DNA from: Brasenia schreberi
Lineage: Eukaryota > Streptophyta > Magnoliopsida > Nymphaeales > Cabombaceae
Assembly: GCA_036023115.1 (NCBI GenBank)
Contig: JAYKKT010000040.1
Span: forward strand, 6,746,001-6,810,000
Direction of reading: 5' to 3'
Length of the DNA: 64,000 bases
In this document: piece by piece, positions 56,470-64,000 of the stretch
How the letters are laid out: the number at the start of each line of letters is the position of its first letter
Numbering within the stretch: position 1 is the stretch's first letter
Program-made: the position numbers and the translations under genes
The notes under the pieces: generated by a model
Told to the model about the DNA's origin: nothing
Database searches by the model: none
What the model saw: only the letters and a program-made list of their open reading frames with translations

Positions 56470-58049
56470 GGGCAACTTACATATATAAGTTCTCTCATTC
56501 TGTTTCCTCTTGCTTGATTCATGTATGGTTTACATAGGGTTTTTTTCATATTTGTGATTGTTCTTGATGTTGCCATGTTTATAATTATTTCATATTGGTT
56601 ACTTATGTATGTAATCCTACGACTTTTGCCAACAATCTTAGAGAAATCATTATCTATAATAAATATGACATTGTTTATTACATCCGATCGAAAGTCAATT
56701 TGAACTTGATGCCGAAAAAGTTTTCGGTCTCCACTTTAAACAATGACAACAACATATGAAAATCTAGTTAAGTATGTTACGATAAAATTATTGAGTGAAA
56801 AGAAAATGATACTTGTGTTGTTGTATCTAATCAATATTGTTGACTATATTATTTGATGTATATAATTCTTTCCTGTTCACGATAGGAAAAGATTTGTGGG
56901 TTTCCTAAAATTAAAAATATAATACTGAAGATCTCGATCTTCAAAAGTATTTCGTGATCAAGTTTCTTATGTATTAAATGGTAGAGGAGAAATTTGTAAC
57001 TGAGAAGGTATATGAATTTAAGTTTCTATATCATGGTCTAAAGAAAGCCGAGATAAAGTTTCTTGATAAGTTTCTTGTTATGTTTATTGTTGAGAAATTC
57101 TCTAAGCCTTGGGAGGGTTTCAACCAAGATCTCAAGTATAAAAAGGACAAGATGTCCATTGACGATCTCATGAGAGATATAACAATAGGTGAAGAACCAC
57201 CTATAATGTAAATCTGACAGTTGGAAAAAACAACCTAATGATCCTAAGAAGAACAGGCAAAATACAAACTAAAGGCTAAAATTCAAAAGAAACCCAAAAA
57301 TAAATCGTGCTTAATTTCGATATTGGCCTATGAAATATCTCGCGAAAAAAGCCAAAAAACTTGCAGCCATTAATAGAGCTATGATCAACATGGTGACTAT
57401 TGTACTTGTAAATAATAACGGGCATCTATCCCTTAAGCTCTATATCTTTTTCATTTATGAGTCACAATAATGGATTGTAGATATTGGGACTAATGTTCAA
57501 GTTTGTTTTAACTGGTTCCTATTTGTATGTTAGCAGGCTGTTTGTGGTAGAACCGTGACCTGAAGGGATCATTCGTCAGCTTAAGTCAAGAAAGGGACCA
57601 ATGTCTTATCATGATGTCTGTTTAATTATGAAGGGCATTTGAATTTGAAGTTTCTTTCAAGAAAGTTCTTGCCTCTTTAAGGAGTTAGACATATTACAAC
57701 GATTCACCGGAATATCCTCATTGGTCTAGATTTAGTTAAAGAGAGATTAAAGTTATATTGTAAATGTAATAGAGTCGTAATTATACAACTTAATAAGGGG
57801 TATTTTTTTTAGAAGAGTTATTTGTATGATGTAAATGATTTGTTTAATATTCATATATAATATGTTGTTGTTTCTTATATAAATGTTAATAAAAACTCTT
57901 TTTCTTCTTCTTTTGTGTACAATATTGAATCATTTGATCTATAGCATGATAGGTTGAGTCATGTTAATTTTGATTTCATAAAAAAATAATGAATTTAAAT
58001 CTTATCCCTCAAATTATTATAAATAGAAAACACAAATGTGGTATTTGTG

Positions 58050-58955
58050 TGTACACTTACATTTGGTATCACTATCTACAACTTTGCATATGGATCCTCT
58101 CTTCTTGGCGTGGATGGTCAAGGCAAAACTCACTTATCTTCCTTCACTCCATCTATACCTCTTGGATTTGTGTAGGTACACTCACATAAGTCCACATGGT
58201 TAGACAATCAATGAAAGAAAATGAATTACCATTTAATGGTACAAGAGTACAATCCGGTGTTTCGGCACCTCCCAAGACACTTACAAAACTTGCCCACACT
58301 TTCTCTCTCTAGCACACTCTCTCACACTTTGTATACAAGTTGACCAAGATGCCTAACTCATCAACAAGTAATCCCTTTTATAACCAAGGGCTGGGGAGTG
58401 GGCGCCCCGAATATTCCAAGAAATATCCGAAAGTTGGCATGTTGTCGCTAGGCTAGTACTAGCTAGCCGACACTCCTAGCTATCTAGCGCCCCTTCCTCT
58501 AGACCTTCTGAACCCTTCCCAGCCTTAGGCTATGTTACAACCTGACGCAACCCACCCAACTGACTTAGGTGTACCTAGTTGCAAGTAAGCTAGAGCTAGG
58601 ATCAAGGTTGTACAAACATAACAAGGCCAAACACAGGATGGAGTATTGGAGACATATGGTGCTAGGACATCATGCCCAGTGTTGCGCGCAACACCTGGTC
58701 ATTGCCCGAGATGCGGTGCCTCATAGCCTCCCCTGGATGTCGGTGCTAGATCCATGCCACTGTCCATGTTGGTGTGCGTGATGCACACGGGCGCTCTTCT
58801 CAGGACCGTGACAACTCTCCCCAAATAAGTCAGGACTCATCCTCAAGGTCTCATGGTATGCTCAGATTAGTTTTTCGTACCGCCACAATTGTGCACTAGG
58901 AACTCAGGTGTCATTGTCAGAACTTTTCCCTGCCCACCTCACCAGAATGACAATT
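58050..58955 (-). mobile_element. Gypsy-like LTR fragment inside copia-4
   Basis: On the - strand, sequence from about 58955 reads a possible pol C-terminus, then a purine-rich tract (ttggggagagt), then TGTCACGGTCCTGAG at 58813, typical of an LTR start. The LTR would run to 58050 ('...gtgtaca'), about 764 bp. Copia-4 coding is cut at ...KHKCGICV (58047) and resumes downstream at KYFIIFIHDSSR (about 58950), with part of integrase lost. Family assignment is by inference. Confidence 0.55.
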
Positions 58956-59935
58956 AGTGATAACAAGACATTTTATTATATTTATTCATGATTCTAGTAG
59001 ATAGTGTTATATTTATTTGCCTAAAAGTAAAGGTAAATCTTTTGTAAAGTTTCAAATTTTTAGAAATGAGGCAAAAACACAAACTTATAAGATACGTAAA
59101 CGATTAAAGTCTAATAAGAGAGAAGAGTATATTTCAAACCTATTCAAGAATACTTTCAAAACAATAACATTGTACATGGGATTATTACTCCCTATTTACC
59201 TCAACCTAATGGGATAACTAAACAAAAAAATATAATCATGTGTAATATGGTCAATGTTTTACTTCAAAGTTCTATGTTACGTACCGACATTTAGGGGAAG
59301 CTATGAATAAGACTTAACATATTCTGAATAAAGTTTCTTGTAAGCATAAGGATAATAGTTTCTTTAAACTTTGAAAGAGCCGAAAGACTAATCTCAAATG
59401 TCTCAAAGTGTATAAGTGTTTTGAAAAAGTATTTACCCCTAAACATAAGGGAGAAAATTGAGTCCTAAAATTGTAGATATCATATTTCTAAGTTTTGTCG
59501 AGACAAGATATGCATACAAATTCTTGGTTATTAGATATGATATATCTGGTATAGATGTCAAAATAATTGTAGAACTTTCTGATGCTATATTTTTTTAGAA
59601 TGTATTTCTCATAAAGATTGGTGTTCTCCAAAGTGTGTCTTATTTTAATCCTGAACCTACTGTTGGTTCAATTTCCTATTATGTGGAAATGATGATAAAT
59701 ATGGGGTCAAATTGAAACTGTTATTGCCAAATTAAATAACTCTTAAAAAATAATTGAACCAAAGAGAAGTAAACGGTAAAGGATATTAGAAGACTTTGGA
59801 AGTGATTTTGTTACTTTTAATATTGAGTATGATCTTATCACCTTCTAGTAGGATATAAGCTCACCTTAAATTAAGTTTTGAAAGGTTGTTGTTAATGATA
59901 AAATCCAGTCAATTCTTTTTAATGAAACTTAGGAA

Positions 59936-60696
59936 TTGGTGAATTTATCTTCTAACTGTTCTACTGTGGGTTATACATGGATTTTTAAAAATAAATTGAA
60001 TTTAGATGAGACAATTAATAAGTATAAGGCTAGATTAGTTGCCGAGGTGTATACACAAAAAGAAGGAATAAATTATTTTGATACCTATTCTTTTGTTTTC
60101 CATATGACTATAATTTGAGTGGTTATAACACTTGATTCCATATGCGACCTTACAATCCATCAAATGAATGTGAAAACTGTCTTTATATATGGTGACCTAA
60201 GTGAGAAAATTTATATGAATCAAGGATTTGTGACTTATGAGAATGAGTCTAAGGTGTGTAAACTTATTAAATCATTATATAGTTTGAAACAAAAGCCTAA
60301 ACAATGACATGAAAAGTTTGATTGTGTCATATCAGCTTTTAGTTTTGTTTCTAATAAAATTGATTAGTGTGTCTACTATAAGTCATTAAATAATGCATTT
60401 ATCATTCGGTGTCTTTATATATATAATTTTTATTGTTTGGTTTCGATATGAGAATTATAAATGAGATTAAATCTTTCATGTATAACAGGCTTGAGATGAA
60501 ATATATGGGTGTAACTTATATGATTTTAGGGTTTAAAATCATAAGGTATGATGATATAGTAGTCTCTCAGTCTTACTATATTAAAGTTTTAGAGAGATTT
60601 GGATATGTAAGTTGTAGACCTATAAAAACCCATATAGGTTTTTGCTTTTATCATATGTGTCTCATTTACGATACTCTTAGATTATCAATAGTTTGA
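59936..60696 (+). pseudogene. copia-4 reverse transcriptase remnant
   Basis: Frames 59936-60118, 60119-60307 and 60433-60696 carry the conserved copia RT order: VGYTWIFKNKLN, YKARLVAEVYTQKEGINYFD, MNVKTVFIYGDLSEKIYMNQ, KSLYSLKQKPKQ, LEMKYMGVTYMILGFKI. The YVDD box is lost between 60307 and 60433, and stops occur at each frame end. Confidence 0.8.
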
Positions 60697-61126
60697 TGTA
60701 TCTAACCAACTGTATGCAATTAGATATTTTGCTTTTATTGTGTGTAAAAGTAGATACACTAGTTGTTTAAATAGAACCTATTGAGAAGCTCTACATAGGG
60801 TACTTCGCTATTTGAAGGAAAATATAAAAATATAGTGATTATAGATGGATTATGAAGAACTCTAGGAGTAATGAGGTTAGAATATGTATTTTTTAAGGAT
60901 GGTGACGTTGTTACCTAAAAATCAAAGAAACAAACCATATTAGCTTGTTATACCTTTGAGGTAGAACTGTGTGCTTTGAATGAGATTGAATTGTAAGCAG
61001 AATGACTTAAGAAACTTATGTCCAATTTACTTATAGTAAAGAAGTTACTTTTAATATGGTTGAGCATATGGAAAAGAATGACACTGGAAGTTATGTTTTT
61101 TTCGGAGTTAAATGTTAATGATAAAG

Positions 61127-61245
61127 TCTATGTAGCCAACTCAAATTGACTTAATGTAGGATAATGCTTGGTTTTTGTTTTGGTATGGCTTTCAACTAAC
61201 GAGCCAACCAGGCTAATTGCATGGATTAGATATATTTAGACATGA
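61127..61245 (+). repeat. Dispersed repeat, copy 1 of 2, inside copia-4
   Basis: 'tgtagccaactc', 'aggataatgcttggttt', 'gagccaaccaggctaattgc' and 'atggattagatat' recur in the same order at 62338-62458. Here the unit interrupts the copia-4 3' region. Confidence 0.8.
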
Positions 61246-61593
61246 AAACAAATGAGACATATCTAAGTAATACTTAAGTCTGTAAGAGTACTTTATCTAA
61301 TGAAATTATGATTGTTGATTTTATTAGATCCAAAGATAATACAACTGATTCTTTAACTAAGAGGGTACGATTAGCCGAATTTGAGATAATTTCTCTAAGG
61401 TAAGTCCGTAAGGATGACTTGTACAAATAAGTTCTCTAATTTTGTTTACTCTTACTTGATTTCTGTATGGTTTTCGTAGGGCTTTCTTTAGATGTGCTGT
61501 TGTTCTTGATGTGAGCATGTTTATGATTGTCCCATATATTTATGCGTGTTATCACAATAGTCTCTACCAGCAATCTCTTAATTTTCATTTAAT

Positions 61594-61907
61594 GAGAGAG
61601 AAAGAGAGATTCATTTAGTGATCTGGGTTAGACTAGCGAGCTCTGACTAATTATATGGGAAAAGCTTTGTGCAGAGATTTCGTGAATTCAAACACGGACT
61701 AGAGGCCAAGAAATCTCTGTACAGAGTTTCCCTTATGTCGCTGTGTTCCTAAAAAAACGCAAGACAAAGCGTGAATCTGCTTTCTTTCCACTTCGTCGAT
61801 GAATTCAAACACGGACTACGGGACATGAAATCTCTGTTCAGCTTCTTGCTTCTTTTAACTCCATAATTAGTCAGAACTCGCTAGTCTAACCCAGATCACT
61901 AGATGAA

Positions 61908-61925
<18 letters not shown>
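61594..61925. mobile_element. Inverted-repeat (foldback/MITE-like) element, about 330 bp
   Basis: The left arm 61594-61655 and the right arm 61861-61925 are reverse complements over about 60 bp with few mismatches, sharing 'gatctgggttagactagcga' and 'ctgactaattat'. The interior holds a direct repeat, 'gaattcaaacacggacta' at about 61683 and 61801. No coding capacity. No target duplication is clear because both ends run into GA/CT tracts. Confidence 0.65.

Positions 61926-61985
<60 letters not shown>
61908..61985. repeat. (CT)n(AT)n(GA)n perfect-palindrome microsatellite
   Basis: A CT tract, then an AT tract, then a GA tract make a self-complementary stretch of about 70 bp next to the right arm of the inverted-repeat element. 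Confidence 0.92.
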
Positions 61986-61987
<2 letters not shown>

Positions 61988-62337
61988 ATATAAAGAAAGG
62001 TCATACCCATAATAAGAAAATAAAATGAGCCACCTTTAGGTATGACAACTCTCTAACGTGGGGCGGGTTTTCACTCTATCTGCACCCCTTTACGACCTGG
62101 TCCTATCCCGCCCCACTTCAAACAACAAAAATATTTTTTTTAAATATTTAATATATATTACATAAAATACATATAAAATAGTTATAATAAACATATATTT
62201 TATATACATAAACACTATATATATATACTCCGGAGCAGGACATGACAGGTTAACCGCAAACCCTCCCCCCATCTCCTTCACGCTCCGCCGAGCTGCGGGA
62301 CGGGTTTTGAGGTTTGAAAACCCATCCTCATACAAGT
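61986..62337. other. Intergenic DNA, GC-rich repeat words
   Basis: 'gtggggcgggttttcactct' and 'gcgggacgggttttgaggtt' bracket an AT-rich core; similar words occur near 32040-32160. No gene. Confidence 0.4.
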
Positions 62338-62458
62338 CTGTGTAGCCAACTCGACCCGACTTAGAGTAGGATAACGCTTGGTTTTGGTTCTGGTTTGGCT
62401 TGCAGCTAACAAGCCAACCAGGCTAATTGCATGGATCAGATATCCAGATTAAACATGA
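62338..62458 (+). repeat. Dispersed repeat, copy 2 of 2
   Basis: Direct copy of 61127-61245, about 1.2 kb downstream, with substitutions and a few indels. Confidence 0.8.
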
Positions 62459-62544
62459 AAAGGCTTGTCATCTCGTCCTGTATTTCAATAGCATTAGTTC
62501 TCTGATATGCTGTAACATGCTTTAATAATTTAAACCAAGACATG

Positions 62545-62995
62545 AATGAAACCCAACCGGTTCAAGAACAGGTTGAAATTCAAATTGGTAGGACCAGACT
62601 TAAAACCCGGGACCACTCTTTTTGGTTTTGGTTCTCAACTAGACATCACTAGTTTGGGACCGTTTCAAACAGAAACCCAACCGGGCCAAGAAGGGTTGAA
62701 ATTAAAATTGGTAGGACCAGACCTAAAACCGGGGATCATTCTTTTTGGTTTTGGTTCCACCTTTCATAGAACCGAAATTGGGCCAGAACCGAAATTGATA
62801 GTTTCAAACAATCAGTTCCCTATTTGTTTTATTTTTTAAAATTTCAAAGTCTTTAAATTTCTTTTCTTTTGAGAGGTCTAAGACCCAAATCGGAACTGAA
62901 ACCGGTTGGTCCCCATTCCTGGTTCCAGAAAAACCAAAACTAATGGTTTGAAGCTGCCGGTTCTTGGTGGTTCTAGTTTACTTAGAACCGGCGAT
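62545..62995. repeat. AACCGG/GGTTCC-rich dispersed repeat, copy 4, with internal duplication
   Basis: An 85-bp block ('aaacccaaccggttcaagaa' ... 'ctttttggttttggttc') at 62549-62633 is repeated at 62671-62756. The open frame 62546-62839 shows the same repeat as KLVGPDLKPG twice, but has no protein family and follows the repeat, not a gene. Confidence 0.65.
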
Positions 62996-63182
62996 GTCCA
63001 TTCAAAACATAAAATGCTGAAAGAGAATCCTGCTACTTCTTGTGCTTCCCATTTAGTTCTGTTGTTGCTTGCTGAGGGGTGGGCAGAAGCGACATTACAA
63101 GATACAAATTTTTAGATTTGAGCTCATTGTAGTGCGGATTTAGGCCCCTGAATTTTAAACTCATATCCAAATTTCACTTTAA

Positions 63183-64000
63183 ACTCCGCCCATGTAAGGG
63201 ATCACCCTTGCATCGCCGGTCCCAAGCCCGAATAAAGGAGGAGGGTTGTGTTAAGCTTCCGACAACCAGCGTAAAACTTCGTCGGATTTTATAACATGGA
63301 TTACAAAAATTATGAGCATTGCTTTGGGGCGTCCCCGCCTAGCAACAACGTGTTGCAGAGCTCGAATGCAGTAAGAAGTAAGCAAGGGCCACTACATTTT
63401 CGCCCGAATGTAATGAATCAATTGCAGAGAGGGTTCCCACATCATGGACGGGTGTGGGTAAAAAAGTTAGTCCCGCTACATTGCCGCCCGAATGTAGTGA
63501 AAAATTTTCAGAGAGGGTCTCCGTATTTTGATTATGGACGGATACGGGGGGTAAGAAAGTTAGTCCTAGATAATAAGATTCATATTGGTTCTTGGAATAT
63601 CAAAACATTATTCGATAAGCTAATAGAGGTGGTAGATACTATGATTCGGAGAAAGATTCATATTCTATGTTTACAAGAGACAAAATGGGTTGGAGAAAAA
63701 GCAAAGGAGATAGAGGATACAGGTTTTAAATTATGGTACTCAGGTAAAGAAAAGGCTCGAAACGGAGTTGGTATTATCACAAATAAAGATTTAAAGGAGA
63801 GTGTAGTAGACATACAATGATATGGTGACCGAATCATGACATTGAAATTAGTGTTAGGAGTAGAGGTTTTGAATAATGTTTGTTGTTACACACCCCAAGT
63901 AAGACTAGAAGATAGTATAAAGACAATTTTTTGGGAAGAGTTAGATAAGATGTTTCAAAAGATTCCACAAAGGGAGATGATTTTTTAGGAAGAGATTTAA
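63183..64000 (+). mobile_element. RTE-type LINE, 5' part, cut by the window end
   Basis: Starts ACTCCGCCCATGTAAGGG. The frame 63296-63820 (174 residues) keeps both PLH(F/C)RPNVV repeats, the endonuclease start IHIGSWNIKTLFDKLIEVVD and ILCLQETKWVGEKAKE in one frame. The copy at 32685-35963 has a frameshift here. A TGA at 63818-63820 stops it after KESVVDIQ. Similarity continues to KIPQREMI at about 63982, then the window ends. Confidence 0.92.

Larger units (their letters stand above)
56470..61580 (+). mobile_element. Ty1/copia element (copia-4), degraded, interrupted by a gypsy-like LTR
   Basis: Similar sequences about 170 bp long at 56470-56640 and 61411-61578 ('aagttctct', 'ttgattcatgtatggtt' / 'ttgatttctgtatggtt', 'gttgttcttgatgtgagcat') look like its LTRs. 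Inside, gag is at 56978-57211 (EKFSKPWEGFNQDLKYKKDK), with LWHDRLSHVNFDFIKK (GAG-pre-integrase) at about 57930. Integrase is at 59000-59220 (SKGKSFVKFQIFRNEAKTQ). RT is at 59936-60696 (SSNCSTVGYTWIFKNKLNLD, IHQMNVKTVFIYGDLSEKIY, MKYMGVTYMILGFKII), and RNase H-like text follows. Many stops; inactive. Confidence 0.75.

Noticed and set aside
62546..62839. 97-residue protein with internal repeats
   Set aside because: The repeat is a DNA-level duplication within the AACCGG-rich repeat; similar DNA elsewhere is not open.

Overview
The window is nuclear DNA from a flowering plant. It has multi-exon genes with GT-AG introns, plant gene families (20S proteasome alpha2/PAB1, a CIPK-type kinase, a RALF peptide, RNA polymerase II RPB2) and a dense load of plant transposons: RTE-type LINEs ending in ACAAC repeats, Ty1/copia elements, solo LTRs, and hAT elements with a BED finger and DUF659 transposase. 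I see no bacterial or organellar genes, no rRNA, no CRISPR array and no intact tRNA gene. The species cannot be named from sequence alone.

Only two genes look functional. One is a complete 11-exon proteasome alpha2 gene (coding exons from 11925 to 26788, + strand) whose exons join in phase to 235 codons. The other is an intronless RALF-like peptide gene (48814-49233, - strand). Three host-gene copies are broken: a SETD9-like SET-domain gene (about 8092-8920, +), a CIPK that lost the core of its kinase domain (28739-29724, -), and an RPB2 copy whose surviving exons lie 8.2 kb apart (37134-46062, -).

Layout. 1-8.1 kb: LINE fragment, AT-rich repeats, a degraded - strand copia split by a 2.16-kb solo LTR. 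8.1-11.9 kb: SETD9-like pseudogene, tRNA-derived SINE-like repeats. 11.9-26.8 kb: PAB1; intron 3 carries a full-length LINE into which a hAT and a second LINE inserted, and intron 10 carries another LINE. 27-32 kb: LINE 3' fragment, CIPK pseudogene, SINE cluster, TA/TG microsatellite. 32.7-36.0 kb: a full-length 3.28-kb LINE with a perfect 16-bp target duplication. 37.1-46.1 kb: a four-level nest (RPB2 pseudogene > short RTE-derived element > copia > hAT), each insertion resolved by its target duplication. 46.1-48.2 kb: LINE 5' piece and a copia remnant. 48.8-49.3 kb: RALF. 49.4-64 kb: AACCGG-rich repeats, SINE-like repeats, a second solo LTR, a copia broken by a gypsy-like LTR, an inverted-repeat element, and the 5' part of a LINE cut by the window end.

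I found no new multi-gene system. The most informative content is the resolved transposon nesting, the short RTE-derived element, a tRNA-derived SINE-like family, and repeated local tandem duplications inside dead elements.
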